64,000 bases of DNA from positions 1 to 64,000 of the forward strand of contig JAIXQM010000194.1 of the NCBI GenBank assembly GCA_027485735.1. Reading direction: 5' to 3'. The stretch comes from Sphingomonadales bacterium (GTDB taxonomy: Bacteria > Pseudomonadota > Alphaproteobacteria > Sphingomonadales > Sphingomonadaceae). The notes beneath the pieces are model-generated. The model had not been told where the DNA came from, did no database searches, and worked only from the letters and a program-made list of their open reading frames with translations. Of the stretch, positions 1-9,318 are shown in pieces. Each line of letters opens with the position of its first letter. The stretch's first letter is position 1. A program made the position numbers and the translations under genes.

Positions 1-1323
1 CCCGGCGTGCGCAATTTCGGCGCGCACATCGGCCGCGCAGAGGCGGCGGACGAAGTCGTCGGGCCGAACTTCACCGAGCTATGGATCAGTCTCGACGAGA
101 ACGTCGATTATGATGCCAGCGTCGCCCGCATCAAAGCGGTGATTGACGGCTATCCCGGTCTATACCGCGACGTGCTCACCTATCTGCGGGAACGCATCAA
201 AGAAGTGCTGACCGGCGCCGGGGCAACGGTCGTGGTGCGCATCTTCGGGCCCGACCAGGTCGAATTGCGCGCCGCTGCCGAACGCGTCCGCACCAAGGTC
301 GCCGGCATCCCCGGCGTCGCCGACCTCAAGGTCGAGCAGCAGGTGCTGGTGCCGCAGATCGAGATTCACCCGCGCGCTGCCGATCTGGCCACCTTCGGGC
401 TGACGGCAGGCGAGGTGCGGCGTCAGGCCCAGACACTGGTGGCCGGGCAGAAGCTCGGCGAAATCTACCGCGACCAGAAATCCTTCGATGTCGCGCTCTG
501 GGGTGAGCCGGCAGTGCGCGGTGACATTCAGGCATTGCGCGATCTGATGATCCTGTCGCCCGCCGGTGCGCCGGTTCGCCTGCGCGATATCGCCGATGTG
601 CGGATCGTGCCGGCACCCAACGAGGTGAAGCGTGAGAATGGCCAGCGCCGCATCGATGTGACGCTGAATGTCGCCGGTGCCGACCTCGGGGGGGTGGCGC
701 GCGCCGTGGAGGCGGCAGTCGCCGATGTGCCCTTTGCTGCCGGCTATCACCCCAAGGTGCTCGGCGAGTATGCAGCGCTCAAGGAATCGCGCCAGCAACT
801 CTGGACCACCGGCCTGCTGTGCCTGATCGGCATCCTGCTGCTGGTCTGGACGGTGTTCCGTTCGATGGCGATCACCGCGCTTGTTGGTGTCAGCCTGCCT
901 TTCGCGCTGGTCGGTGGTGTCATCGCCGTCGCGCTGACCGGCGGCGTGCTGTCATTGGGGTCGCTGGTCGGCTTCGTGACCGTCATCGGCATATCGGCGC
1001 GAAATGGCATCATGCTGCTGTCGCACTATGACCACCTCCGCCGGGTCGAGGGCGAAGCGTTCGGCGACGCACTCGTTCTGCGCGGCGCGACCGAACGCTT
1101 GGTCCCGATCCTGATGACGGCATTGTGCGCCGGGCTTGCCCTGCTGCCACTTGTCATCGCCGGAAATGCGCCAGGCCATGAGATCGAACATCCGATGGCG
1201 ATCGTGATCCTTGGCGGCCTAGTGTCATCAACGCTGCTCAACCTGCTGCTGATGCCGGCGCTCTACCGCCGCTTCGGTGGTCCGGCTGCGGCAACAGCAA
1301 TGCCCGACGCGGTGCCGGCATGA
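1..1323 (+). CDS. Heavy-metal efflux RND transporter, C-terminal part (CzcA/CusA family)
   Basis: This is the last 440 or so codons of an inner-membrane RND pump that expels metal cations using proton influx; the gene starts before the window. What remains is the second periplasmic porter region (about the first 260 residues) and the C-terminal membrane bundle with hydrophobic helices from about residue 265 to 425. The segment [17 protein letters not shown] resembles the loop in heavy-metal (HME) pumps rather than drug pumps. The TM4 proton-relay motif that would hint at the metal is outside the window. It overlaps the next gene by ATGA, so pump and outer-membrane partner are translationally coupled. 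Substrate cannot be decided. Confidence 0.88.
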   Translation, partial: PGVRNFGAHIGRAEAADEVVGPNFTELWISLDENVDYDASVARIKAVIDGYPGLYRDVLTYLRERIKEVLTGAGATVVVRIFGPDQVELRAAAERVRTKVAGIPGVADLKVEQQVLVPQIEIHPRAADLATFGLTAGEVRRQAQTLVAGQKLGEIYRDQKSFDVALWGEPAVRGDIQALRDLMILSPAGAPVRLRDIADVRIVPAPNEVKRENGQRRIDVTLNVAGADLGGVARAVEAAVADVPFAAGYHPKVLGEYAALKESRQQLWTTGLLCLIGILLLVWTVFRSMAITALVGVSLPFALVGGVIAVALTGGVLSLGSLVGFVTVIGISARNGIMLLSHYDHLRRVEGEAFGDALVLRGATERLVPILMTALCAGLALLPLVIAGNAPGHEIEHPMAIVILGGLVSSTLLNLLLMPALYRRFGGPAAATAMPDAVPA

Positions 1324-2723
1324 GACGGGTCGCCGTTCTGATCCCGCTGGCGCTGTCGGCCTGCATGACACCGCCCGCGCCGCCTCCAACTTTGGCACCG
1401 GCAAACGCGACCGGCGCTTTCACCGGCATGCCGCAGGCATCAATCGCGCCGGTGCCTGACGATTGGTGGCGGCTTTATGACGATCCGGTCCTCGACAAGC
1501 TCGTCGCTGCCAGTCTCGCCGCCAACGCCGATTTGCGCGTCGCCTATGCCAATCTCGATGGCGCGCGCGCCGCGCTGGCCCAGGCTCGGGCCGCCCGCCT
1601 GCCGCAGACCAGCATCGAGTCGAGCCTTGGCGTCGACAACCCTGCCAGCCAGCCCAGCGCATCTTCGCTTGTGCCAACCACTGACTATGACATCGCGCTG
1701 GCAGCAAGTTGGGATGCCGACCTCTTTGGCCGGCTCCGTTCGGCGGCCCTCGCCGCCAGTGCCGATGCCGATGCCCAGGCGGCTGCGCTCGATGGACTGA
1801 AGGTCGCCGTCGTTGCCGACACCGTGCAGGCCTATGTCGATCTGTGCGGTGCCGGCCAGGCGCAGCAGGTGGCGGCAGAGCAAGTTCGGCTGCTCGAACG
1901 CTCCGCCGCGCTGGTCAACGAACAGTTCCGGGCTGGTGAGGTCTCGCCACTCGAAGTGTCGCAGGCAGCGACGCTCGTCGAAACGTCGCGCGCCGCGTTG
2001 CCACCGCTCGACGCCGCGGCGGCAAATGCGCGCTATCGCTTGGCAACCCTGCAAGGCCGCCCGCCTGCCGAAGCGCAAACCATGGCGCTCGCCTGTAAGA
2101 AATTGCCAGGGCTGCGCACCGCGGCACCGGTGGGCGATGGGCAAGCCTTGCTGTTGCGCCGCCCCGACATCCGCGAGGCCGAGCGTCGCCTCGCTGCTGC
2201 CAGCGCGCGGATCGGAGTCGCCCGCGCGGATCTCTACCCTCGGGTTAATCTCGGCGGTGCGGTCGGCTTGCTGTCGGGTGGCTTCGTCGCCACCGCCTCG
2301 CCACTGGTCAGCTGGAGCTTTCCCAATCAGGCCCCGGCGCGCGCGCGTCTTGCGCAAGCCCGCGCCACCGAACAGGCCGCCCTCGCCGGGTGGGACGTGG
2401 TCGTGCTCCGGGCCTTGCGTGAGGTCGAGAGCGCGCTCGCCGCCTATGATGCCGAAATGCGCCGAAACGACAGTCTGGGTACAGCGCGCGAACAAGCCGA
2501 CCTGACGGCGCGGCGTGCCGCTGCCCGCGTCAGGCTGGGGGATGCGGCCTATCTGCTTCAGGTCGACGCGGAGCGTACCCGCGCACAAGCCGCGCTGACA
2601 CAGACCCAGTCTGACCTTGCCGTCGCTCAGGCCGAAGTGACGCTGTTCCGCGCGCTGGGTGGTGGTTGGCGCAGCGATGCTGCGCGGGGGGCGGTGGCTG
2701 GCGCAGCAATGCCACCCCGCTAG
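1320..2723 (+). CDS. NodT-family outer-membrane efflux lipoprotein
   Basis: The 467-residue protein is a TolC-like outer-membrane channel of the OprM/NodT group that completes the tripartite pump with the upstream RND protein. It has a short lipoprotein signal with lipobox LSAC (Cys15), followed by a Pro-rich linker and two alpha-helical OEP repeats rich in Ala, Gln and Arg. The length is normal for the family. The start overlaps the stop of the RND gene (ATGA). No dedicated membrane-fusion gene is visible here; it presumably lies upstream of the window. Confidence 0.9.
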   Translation: MRRVAVLIPLALSACMTPPAPPPTLAPANATGAFTGMPQASIAPVPDDWWRLYDDPVLDKLVAASLAANADLRVAYANLDGARAALAQARAARLPQTSIESSLGVDNPASQPSASSLVPTTDYDIALAASWDADLFGRLRSAALAASADADAQAAALDGLKVAVVADTVQAYVDLCGAGQAQQVAAEQVRLLERSAALVNEQFRAGEVSPLEVSQAATLVETSRAALPPLDAAAANARYRLATLQGRPPAEAQTMALACKKLPGLRTAAPVGDGQALLLRRPDIREAERRLAAASARIGVARADLYPRVNLGGAVGLLSGGFVATASPLVSWSFPNQAPARARLAQARATEQAALAGWDVVVLRALREVESALAAYDAEMRRNDSLGTAREQADLTARRAAARVRLGDAAYLLQVDAERTRAQAALTQTQSDLAVAQAEVTLFRALGGGWRSDAARGAVAGAAMPPR

Positions 2724-2732
2724 AATGACGCC

Positions 2733-3407
2733 ATGCGCATCCTGATCATCGAGGACGATCCCGAGACACTCGGCTTTATCGCGCGTGGTCTGTCCGAGCT
2801 CGGTCACCAGACCGTCACCAGCAGCGATGGCCGCGACGGGCTGTTTCAGGCCACCGAGGGCGGCTTCGACGCCCTGATCGTCGACCGGATGCTTCCCGGT
2901 CTCGACGGCCTGGCGCTGGTGCGGGCCCTGCGCGCCGCCGGTGACACGACACCGGCGCTGATGCTCACCGCCATCGGCGGCATCGCCGATCGGGTCGAAG
3001 GCCTTGAAGGCGGTGCCGACGACTATCTCGTCAAGCCTTTTGCCTTTTCCGAACTGGCGGCGCGTGTGCAGGTGCTGGGGCGCAGGCAAGCGGCACCGGC
3101 CGAGCCGTCACGCATGGCTGCCGGCGACATCGTCATCGATCTGCACCGCCGCAGCGTTACCCGTGCCGGCCAGCGCGTCATCCTTCAGCCGCGTGAGTTC
3201 GCCTTGCTCGCCGAGCTGGTCCGCAACGCCGGGCGGGTGATGACCCGGACGATGCTGCTCGAACGGGTCTGGGATTTCGACTTCGACCCCAGGACTAATA
3301 TCGTCGAAACCCATCTCAGCCGGCTGCGGTCCAAGCTCAACGCCGGCTTCGATGTCGATGCCATCGAGACGGTCAGGGGCGCGGGCTACATGATCCGCAG
3401 CAGTTGA
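2733..3407 (+). CDS. OmpR-family response regulator
   Basis: This is a two-component transcription regulator of 224 residues. The receiver domain (about 1-115) has the acidic pair at residues 8-9, phospho-acceptor Asp51 in IVDRMLPGLDG, and the conserved Lys101 in LVKPFAF. The C-terminal winged-helix domain (about 125-224) carries the usual LQPREFALLAELVRNAG and RTNIVETHLSRLRSKL segments. It follows the efflux channel by 9 bp and the kinase gene begins on its stop codon, so it probably controls the efflux genes in a CusRS/CzcRS-like way. The metal signal is inferred from context only. Confidence 0.93.
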   Translation: MRILIIEDDPETLGFIARGLSELGHQTVTSSDGRDGLFQATEGGFDALIVDRMLPGLDGLALVRALRAAGDTTPALMLTAIGGIADRVEGLEGGADDYLVKPFAFSELAARVQVLGRRQAAPAEPSRMAAGDIVIDLHRRSVTRAGQRVILQPREFALLAELVRNAGRVMTRTMLLERVWDFDFDPRTNIVETHLSRLRSKLNAGFDVDAIETVRGAGYMIRSS

Positions 3408-4750
3408 TGCGCGGGTTTTCGTTCAAACGCTGGTCGCGCACGACGTTCGGGGTGGTCACGATAGTTGGCATCGTCTTCGCCCTGACGACGCTGGCAATCG
3501 GCATCATTGCCTTCGAAGCAACCCACGAAGCGCTGGAACAGCAGCTCGACCACCGCATCGCCACCGAAACCGCTTCGCTCATCGACGAAGGTGACGATGG
3601 GCCGGACGGCGTCGCCGTAGCGATCCGCCGCCGCGAGGCCGCCCGCAGCACGGCCAGCCTCGACTTCCGCCTCGTGGATTCTGCCGGTCGTTTGGTCGCT
3701 GGCAGTCTCGATGCCGTCGTGCCGAACAAGCCCGGCTATATCGAGTTGCTGCCCTACACGCGTGACGGCGAGCAACGCATCGCCCAGTCGCTCACCACGC
3801 TGCTGCCAAGCGGCCACCGGCTCCTCGTCGCCGCCGACCGAGCCGTCATCGACGAGATGGACGCCTCTCTTCTGAAGCTGTTTGTCGGCGCCTTCGGCGT
3901 CATGCTGGCGCTCGGCGTCGGCGCTGCCTGGGTGGTCGGCATCGTCAACAGGAACCGCCTGTCTCGCATCGACACCACGGCCAAGGCCATCATCGGCGGC
4001 GATCTCGGGCGCCGCATGCCGGTCACTGGTGCCGGCGACGAGTTTGATCGTGTCGCTGAAACGCTCAACCAGATGCTCGACCGCATTGCCGCGCTGATGG
4101 ATAATCTGCGTCAGGTCTCCAGCGACGTCGCCCACGACCTGCGTACGCCGCTCACCCGCCTCCACAACCGGCTCGATGAAGCGTTGGCGACAGATGACCG
4201 CGATGCCCAGCGCCAGGCCATCGAAGCCGCCACGGCCCAGTCCCGCGAACTTCTCGACATCTTCGCAGCCTTGCTCCGCATCGCCGAAGTCGAAGGCATG
4301 GGCGTCAAGGCCCAGTTTCGGGAGATGCCGCTCAGTGAACTCGTCGACAGCATCGTCGAGACTTATCGGCCGGATGCCGAAATCAGCGGTCACATACTGA
4401 TGAAGTCGATCGAGCCAAACCTGAAGCTGGTCGGTGACCGCCGGCTGATCCAGCAACTGCTGAGCAACCTCCTCGACAACGCGCTGGCGCATACACCCCC
4501 CGGAACAACGATTACGGTGGTGCTGGATAAACCCAGCGACCACAGCCGGATTGTTATCGCCGACGACGGCCCGGGCGTGGCGCAAGAAGAGACGACCAAC
4601 CTGTTCCAACGCTTCACCCGCGGCCAACGGAGCAGGACCGGTAATGGGCACGGGCTCGGCCTTGCACTGGTGGCAGCGATTACGACTGCACACGGAGGTA
4701 AGCTGAAGCTGACATCGAACCCTGGGTTCGAAATCACGGTAGAATTGTAG
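3407..4750 (+). CDS. Membrane sensor histidine kinase, partner of the upstream regulator
   Basis: The 447-residue inner-membrane kinase has a first TM helix near residues 18-40, a periplasmic sensor loop of about 120 residues, a second TM helix (about 160-182), a HAMP segment, the H-box DVAHDLRTPLTRLHNRLDE, and a HATPase_c domain with N-box NLLDNALAHTPPG and G-boxes IADDGPGV and GHGLGLALV. The ATG at 3407 shares one base with the regulator stop (TGATG). A TTG three bases earlier is also possible. It should phosphorylate the adjacent OmpR-type regulator. The ligand is unknown. Confidence 0.92.
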   Translation: MRGFSFKRWSRTTFGVVTIVGIVFALTTLAIGIIAFEATHEALEQQLDHRIATETASLIDEGDDGPDGVAVAIRRREAARSTASLDFRLVDSAGRLVAGSLDAVVPNKPGYIELLPYTRDGEQRIAQSLTTLLPSGHRLLVAADRAVIDEMDASLLKLFVGAFGVMLALGVGAAWVVGIVNRNRLSRIDTTAKAIIGGDLGRRMPVTGAGDEFDRVAETLNQMLDRIAALMDNLRQVSSDVAHDLRTPLTRLHNRLDEALATDDRDAQRQAIEAATAQSRELLDIFAALLRIAEVEGMGVKAQFREMPLSELVDSIVETYRPDAEISGHILMKSIEPNLKLVGDRRLIQQLLSNLLDNALAHTPPGTTITVVLDKPSDHSRIVIADDGPGVAQEETTNLFQRFTRGQRSRTGNGHGLGLALVAAITTAHGGKLKLTSNPGFEITVEL

Positions 4751-4989
4751 CAAAGGAATCACGCCAACGGCCGCTATCAGGTACCCCCGAACGTGGTTTG
4801 TTGCCTTAGACCTAGGCGCTTCGCTGACCGGCGGATTGAAGAGAAGCGAACGGCCGATTTTGGCGGAAGCTGCCGGTCGGCAGTGGCCTGGGGAACGACT
4901 GGGTCTGGGTCGGGAGCGGCCGCGATGGCGGATAGCCGCGCCGCGGCAGCTATCGAAGATGCTGTCGCAGAAGGCACGAAAATCTTATC

Positions 4990-5024
4990 GGGTCGGCTCC
5001 TCGTAGAGGACGAGGAGCCGACCC
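4990..5024. terminator. Perfect 14-bp inverted repeat with 7-base loop
   Basis: Arms GGGTCGGCTCCTCG (4990-5003) and CGAGGAGCCGACCC (5011-5024) are exact complements around TAGAGGA. It lies 46 bp beyond the stop of the minus-strand gene 5071-5538; in that direction the stem is followed by GATAAGATTTTC, a weak T-rich tail, so a transcription terminator is the simplest reading. The rest of 4751-5070 holds no convincing gene, so this is the junction between the efflux block and the maintenance block. Confidence 0.55.
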
Positions 5025-5070
5025 CCAGAAAGATCGAAACAGAGGCGTTGTTGAATCGCTTTTTGGGGCG

Positions 5071-5538
5071 TCAGCCCCGTCGGGCAACCAGGGAGCCGAC
5101 GTCCTTGCTCCGTTCATCAAGGCGTTCGAGCATCGCATCGAAAGTATCGAAGCTCTCAATTACCGGATGTGGAACGATGATTTCGGTACCGATCGGCAGC
5201 CAGATAATGCTCGCAAGCACGTCGGCGATCGTGAGCGTCGCGCCCTTCTCATCTTCGCCGCCGTCGCTCCGAGCGATAACGCCGCGTCCGGCGAATGTCG
5301 CGCCGCCCGACCCCAGCACGAAATGGGCCTGCACCTCGGCAAGCAGACCTTCGTCATCGACGAACATGATGTGGCCATCGGGGTCACCGACAGGCGTGAT
5401 GTCGAAGCAATTCACCGACGCGTCGGGATAGCGTTCAAGCGTCGGACCTGACAGCAGGCGATAATAGTCGCGATAATCGCCATTGTGGTCGGCTTCGGTG
5501 ACGGTCTGGTTCCATGGGTTGATAACGATTACGCGCAT
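5071..5538 (-). CDS. Conserved-looking protein of unknown function (155 aa)
   Basis: This is a soluble, acidic protein beginning MRVIVINPWNQTVTEADHNG. The N-terminal strand, INPWNQTVTE element and following short helix recall small plasmid or phage proteins grouped as DUF3846, but the match is by eye only. The start was chosen at 5538 because GAGAAGGA lies 6-7 bases upstream and the protein begins there with a clean beta strand; upstream in-frame sequence is low-complexity. It is the last gene of the minus-strand maintenance block. No catalytic motif was recognised. Confidence 0.75.
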   Translation of the reverse strand: MRVIVINPWNQTVTEADHNGDYRDYYRLLSGPTLERYPDASVNCFDITPVGDPDGHIMFVDDEGLLAEVQAHFVLGSGGATFAGRGVIARSDGGEDEKGATLTIADVLASIIWLPIGTEIIVPHPVIESFDTFDAMLERLDERSKDVGSLVARRG

Positions 5539-5633
5539 GGCGTTATCCTTCTCGCAAGAGCCGGGCCGGTTCAGCCCGTCATGCTGCCGCCCCCTCTTCT
5601 CTCGAGCTCGGATCGCCATTGTTGCCGTCGCAG

Positions 5634-5846
5634 TTACGCCACGGCGTCACAGAATGGGTCGGCCGTGAACACGAGATCCTCGACGCTGATCGCATCGCCG
5701 AGATCGAACAGGGTCTGATCATCGATCACCGTTAGCGGTGCGGTGGCAGTACCGGTTTCGACGACATGGAACACTTCGCCGGTGGCGAACGCCCGCCGCG
5801 TCGCAAAGCGGGCGCAGTGCTGCGGTCGCATGAAGGGGTTGTACAT
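5634..5846 (-). CDS. Small hypothetical protein (70 aa)
   Basis: This short gene starts MYNPFMRPQHCARFATRRAF with GGAG nine bases upstream of the ATG. The product is a mixed hydrophilic/acidic 70-residue protein with no signal peptide or membrane segment. It is in the same direction as both neighbours, 95 bp before the 155-aa gene and just downstream of the 21-bp repeat array. Function is unknown. The good ribosome site and ordinary codon use support it being real. Confidence 0.6.
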   Translation of the reverse strand: MYNPFMRPQHCARFATRRAFATGEVFHVVETGTATAPLTVIDDQTLFDLGDAISVEDLVFTADPFCDAVA

Positions 5847-5857
5847 ATCCGGTCTCC

Positions 5858-5924
5858 GAAAATGGATTCGTCGGCTGCAGAAATGAAATCGCGCCTTACA
5901 AAAATGAAACTGCGCGTTCCAAAA
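5858..5924. repeat. Three imperfect 21-bp direct repeats
   Basis: AAATG cores recur with ATG at 5862, 5883 and 5904, an exact 21-bp period, followed each time by a purine-rich run and a GC-rich stretch; the next unit is degenerate (AAAAAAGCGC from 5921). It sits in the 130-bp gap between the DUF2493 gene and the 70-aa gene, directly upstream of the latter's ribosome site. Two helical turns per unit is what a protein-binding array would show. Confidence 0.45.
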
Positions 5925-5942
5925 AAGCGCTGGAGAGGCTTT

Positions 5943-5968
5943 GCCGGCACCGGTTTTCCGGTGCCGGC
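5943..5968 (-). terminator. Hairpin after the DUF2493 gene
   Basis: GCCGGCACCGG (5943-5953) and CCGGTGCCGGC (5958-5968) form a perfect 11-bp stem with a 4-base loop, eight bases beyond the stop of the minus-strand DUF2493 gene. There is no immediate U-run (AAAGCCTCTCC follows; TTTTTT occurs only about 20 bases later), so it may slow or protect the transcript end rather than terminate strongly. Confidence 0.5.
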
Positions 5969-5976
5969 TGCGGCCG

Positions 5977-6924
5977 TCAGGCCGCTGCTTGCGCAGCGAC
6001 CTGGGCGGGAGGGGTGCCGAGCGGACCCCGGCGATCAACCACGCTGATCCGCCGTGCCTTTGCGTCGATGACCAGGCGCTCGAGGACGCCGTTGCCGGGA
6101 TAGGCGATGACGTAGCGCGGGTTGAGGCTGAGGAACTGCTCGTTGCGCTTGAACCCGGCACGCTGGCCAAGCCTTGCGTCGAGGTTGAAGACCACCTGCG
6201 GGATCTTGTGCCGCTCGGCCCAACCTGCGGCGAACCGGTCGACGCCCTTGCTGTCGCCGCCATGGACGAGGACCATGTCGCCGACCCGCTCGCGGACCCG
6301 ATCGAGGGTGCGATAGAGGTTGTCGGCGAAGGTGGTGGCGTCGGCAGCATCGATCGTCATGCGGCCACCGCTGAACACCACCGGCGTGCCGCCGGGCATC
6401 GCCTGGGCGCGCTTGGTGTCGGCACGAGCCTTGAGATAGGCGCGTCCCTCGACCATCGCCGAGGTGACCCCCTTGGCATTGCGTGCGCCGCTGAACGGCC
6501 GCCAGCTGTGGGTGGTTTCGGCGCAATAGAGCATCGCGGCTTCTTCCCGCATCAGCTGGAAGGCCTGCACGGCTTCCTCGGCGGCGCGGGCCTTTTCGAT
6601 GGCCTCTTCAAGGTTGCTGGTGGCGATCTCGCTGTTGTCGTTTTCAGCGATCGCCAGACGGATCTGGTCGGTCGCATCATCGAGCCGGCGTTCCTGCTTC
6701 TCGGCAGCCTTGTGGAAGATGTTGACGAAGCCCCAGGCAAGGTCTTCGGCGGCGCGCTCCATCGGCGTATCGGCAAAGAGGCCGAAGAGGTCGCTCCAGC
6801 AGGCGCTGACGGTCTGGGCCATCGCATCGCTGTCGGGAATCTCACAGGTGCCGGGTTCTGCATCGCGGATGTTCAATTGGTCGAGGCCGAGCGCTATGAG
6901 CTGGGCGGCAAGGCTGGTCTGCAT
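5977..6924 (-). CDS. DUF2493 SLOG-domain protein (YspA-like)
   Basis: The 315-residue protein has an N-terminal helical region (1-165, with a coiled-coil-like stretch near 80-120) and a C-terminal Rossmann-like SLOG domain. The domain shows VVFSGGR, then VHGGDSKGVDRFAAGWA and a final ARRISVVDRRG strand; the GGxxGVDxxAxxWA pattern is the nucleotide-binding signature of cpYpsA-related SLOG proteins (DUF2493). Such genes are common in conjugative plasmids of alphaproteobacteria and are thought to bind nucleotides or nucleotide-derived signals. The specific role here is unknown. Confidence 0.82.
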   Translation of the reverse strand: MQTSLAAQLIALGLDQLNIRDAEPGTCEIPDSDAMAQTVSACWSDLFGLFADTPMERAAEDLAWGFVNIFHKAAEKQERRLDDATDQIRLAIAENDNSEIATSNLEEAIEKARAAEEAVQAFQLMREEAAMLYCAETTHSWRPFSGARNAKGVTSAMVEGRAYLKARADTKRAQAMPGGTPVVFSGGRMTIDAADATTFADNLYRTLDRVRERVGDMVLVHGGDSKGVDRFAAGWAERHKIPQVVFNLDARLGQRAGFKRNEQFLSLNPRYVIAYPGNGVLERLVIDAKARRISVVDRRGPLGTPPAQVAAQAAA

Positions 6925-7238
6925 CGAAGGTCTCCTTGAAACGCACCGGCGGGAAATCCGTCGGCGTGAGCCCTTTCTGGCCGGGGCCGTGGTGGGCAGG
7001 ATGGACGCAGCGCAGCTGCGCCGCCGGGCGGTGGGGGAACCGATTTTGTGGGACGCCTGCGAGCCTTCAGGCGCGCAGAGACGGCCCGCAAAATTGGGGG
7101 GACCACCGATCCTTCCTGCCTGCTGCGGCTTCGGTCAGGGCTCACCTCTCGCCGACGGACCCGCCGATGCCGTGCAAGGGTGAAACCTGCGCCTGACCTT
7201 CGGCCTCCGCCCTGGCTCTATTGCGCCGGTGCCTGGCC
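6925..7238. other. Intergenic, 314 bp without a supported gene
   Basis: No reading frame with a ribosome site or recognisable product was found on either strand. The stretch is GC-rich. CGCCTG and CAGGCG around 7050-7070 can form a short hairpin, possibly the end of the minus-strand transcript from 7239-7550 or part of the DUF2493 leader. GGAGACC precedes the DUF2493 ATG. Confidence 0.5.
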
Positions 7239-7550
7239 TTAATCGAACAGCGGATAATCCGGCGACGTGGGTTCGTCGCGATCGAAGAGCACCCAGTCAC
7301 AGCCCTGGCGTTCCGCCTCGCCCAGGATATGCCAGAGCGTGTCCGACACCTCGTCCGGGCGTTCGTCTTCGACCACGAGCCCCGTGTTCAGGAAGAAGCC
7401 GAAGCTGTGGGTTTCGACTGCGATCCCGTGGAAGGCGATAGTCTGGCGACCGTCAACGATCGCTGCCGCCCCGATAAGGGACTCGATGACGCCGCGTTCC
7501 GCGGGAGGCATGTGGGCCGTCGAGAGAACGGCAAGTCCGGAAATGCGCAT
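7239..7550 (-). CDS. Small protein resembling DUF5983 (103 aa)
   Basis: It begins MRISGLAVLSTAHMPPAERG; the early STAH motif followed by a short helix and later acidic C-terminus resembles the DUF5983 group found on plasmids and integrative elements, an assignment made by eye. There is no signal peptide, membrane segment or catalytic motif. It follows the GHKL ATPase gene by 10 bp, so the two are probably co-transcribed. Confidence 0.7.
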   Translation of the reverse strand: MRISGLAVLSTAHMPPAERGVIESLIGAAAIVDGRQTIAFHGIAVETHSFGFFLNTGLVVEDERPDEVSDTLWHILGEAERQGCDWVLFDRDEPTSPDYPLFD

Positions 7551-7560
7551 TGCGACCTCC

Positions 7561-9261
7561 TCACGCTACTGGCGGCGCTGCGGGATCTGCAGCGGCGGGT
7601 TCAAGGCTGATGGTTGTCTCGCCCTTCTCATGATGAAGCCTGAGCCGGCTGCCCTGCGGTACCAGCCACGCCACGCTGTCGAGGAACGCTTGAAGGATGC
7701 TGTCGGACACGGCTTCATCGTCGCCGAGCAAGGTCCGGACCGCGAGGTGGCGACTGTCCTTTTGCCAATAGCGAAGCTGGGTGTCGAAGCTGTCGCAGTT
7801 GCTGTCATCAGAGTGGCAGAAATACGCATTATCGAGATATTCGGCGAGGATCGCCGGCGTCAGCGCCTCAGCGCCGGCGATGCCGCCCTTGACCACTGCG
7901 ATGCTTGCCCCATCAAGGTCGTAGTTCTCGTCAGGTTGAAGCAGCAGGTCGGTGTTAAGCTGGTGAACCTGCGGAAGGCCGTCGGTGATGATCGTCAGTT
8001 CGGCGGCAATGGCGTCGACTTGCCGGTCGGCAAGATTGATCAGGTCTCCTTCGAGCGTATCGACGTAAATGGCTGTGCCTTGTTTGACGATGAAGCGCAG
8101 GCTTTCGACCTGACTCAGGCGGTCGTACCAGTCATAGCCCTTGAAGGCGGGTTCGCTGCGAACCAGCGTTCCGGCAATGGCGTCCCTGGACGCGATGAGT
8201 GCGCGGGCAAGGCTCTGTTCTTCGGCTGCCTCGAGATCGTCGATCAGAACGAGATTGTCGCCGATAGTTGTGGGCGGCGCGTAGTCGCTCGATAGCGACT
8301 CGTCGTAGGCGCGCGGCTTGAACAGCCGAAGGCCCTGTTTCGCGTTTGGCAGGATGATGCCGAGGACGGCGGCCTCACACCAGTTTTCGTAGGAAAGCCG
8401 ATGCTCGCCCTGTGATGCGATCGCGGTGTAGATTGCCGAGCGCACGGCCGCCGCGAGTTCGTCGATAAAGGGTGAGACGACGACCTCTTTGCGCGCCGGC
8501 AGCGTCAGCTGCAGGGCCGGGCAGTCAATTACATGGACCTTTGCGCACCATTGCCGGTCGCTGTCGATTTCGGCGATCGTCGGAAGTCCGTGATGAACGG
8601 TCAGGCCTTGGAAATTGATCGACGGTGTGCGGCGCCAGGCGCCGCGATTGTCGGTGAAAACGCCGATGCGAAGGCCGTTCCAGATTTCGATGTGCGTGGC
8701 ATTCGCCAGAAAGTCCTGGCGCTCGACGATTTCGCCATTGAATTCGACGTCGATGGGATAATGCCGGGCGGCGTTGGTGATCGCCTTTCTCGCATCCTCG
8801 AGGCGCCCTGCTGACATTTCGATGGCGAACGTCGTTCCCGGGCTGCGTACGCAGCTGTGGATCGCGATCTCGTGGCCCGACGTCCAGTCGCCTTCGTCGA
8901 TATGGGCACTCCAGCCCATTGCTGTTCCAGCGCGGCTCGAGACGTCGACCTTGCGTCCGGCAAGGCTGAACACGCCCATGCCGGCAGGGTCCTCGCGACG
9001 GAGCGTCTCATCGTCCCATCCCGACGCGCCGAGCCTGAGCAGCTTCGCCGGGTCATCGATACCGCGGCCGTTGTCGGAGATCCGCAGGCAGGCGCGGTCA
9101 TGGCTCAGCTGGGTTGTAGAAACGATCACCCTGGTCGCGCCGGCGCGGCGGGCGTTCTGCAGCATTTCGGCTGCGATATCGCCCTCAGTCTGGTTGAACA
9201 GGCGGGTGACGGTCTGGATGACCCTGGGGTCGACGCAGGCGCGGATGGCGTGAACGGTCAT
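7561..9261 (-). CDS. GHKL-type ATPase (HSP90/MutL-like ATP-binding fold)
   Basis: The 566-residue cytoplasmic protein has the full Bergerat ATP-binding signature: N-box EMLQNARRAGATRV (about residue 33), G1 box RISDNGRGIDDP (about 60) and G2 GMGVFSLAGR (about 94). The rest has no recognised domain and ends in an Ala/Pro-rich tail. The layout matches the ATP-binding proteins that accompany strawberry-notch and ArdC genes in plasmid maintenance blocks. A conformational ATPase or chaperone-like role is inferred; substrate unknown. A GHKL ATPase can also belong to a defence system, but no nuclease partner is adjacent. Confidence 0.85.
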   Translation of the reverse strand: MTVHAIRACVDPRVIQTVTRLFNQTEGDIAAEMLQNARRAGATRVIVSTTQLSHDRACLRISDNGRGIDDPAKLLRLGASGWDDETLRREDPAGMGVFSLAGRKVDVSSRAGTAMGWSAHIDEGDWTSGHEIAIHSCVRSPGTTFAIEMSAGRLEDARKAITNAARHYPIDVEFNGEIVERQDFLANATHIEIWNGLRIGVFTDNRGAWRRTPSINFQGLTVHHGLPTIAEIDSDRQWCAKVHVIDCPALQLTLPARKEVVVSPFIDELAAAVRSAIYTAIASQGEHRLSYENWCEAAVLGIILPNAKQGLRLFKPRAYDESLSSDYAPPTTIGDNLVLIDDLEAAEEQSLARALIASRDAIAGTLVRSEPAFKGYDWYDRLSQVESLRFIVKQGTAIYVDTLEGDLINLADRQVDAIAAELTIITDGLPQVHQLNTDLLLQPDENYDLDGASIAVVKGGIAGAEALTPAILAEYLDNAYFCHSDDSNCDSFDTQLRYWQKDSRHLAVRTLLGDDEAVSDSILQAFLDSVAWLVPQGSRLRLHHEKGETTISLEPAAADPAAPPVA

Positions 9262-9318
9262 GGCGTGGGTCCTTTGCTGATCGGGGTTGATCGCGGCAGC
9301 GCAGCCCCCTCCCCTTTC

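Noticed and set aside
1440-3089. Long minus-strand open frame (549 codons) opposite the efflux channel and regulator genes
   Set aside because: It lies antisense to two well-recognised genes; GC-rich codon use creates long antisense frames and the translation resembles no protein.
4990-5024. Attachment site or transposon end
   Set aside because: The inverted repeat is a single hairpin; no integrase, transposase or matching copy was seen.
5941-6939. Plus-strand frame opposite the DUF2493 gene
   Set aside because: The minus-strand product has a recognisable SLOG motif; the plus-strand translation has none.
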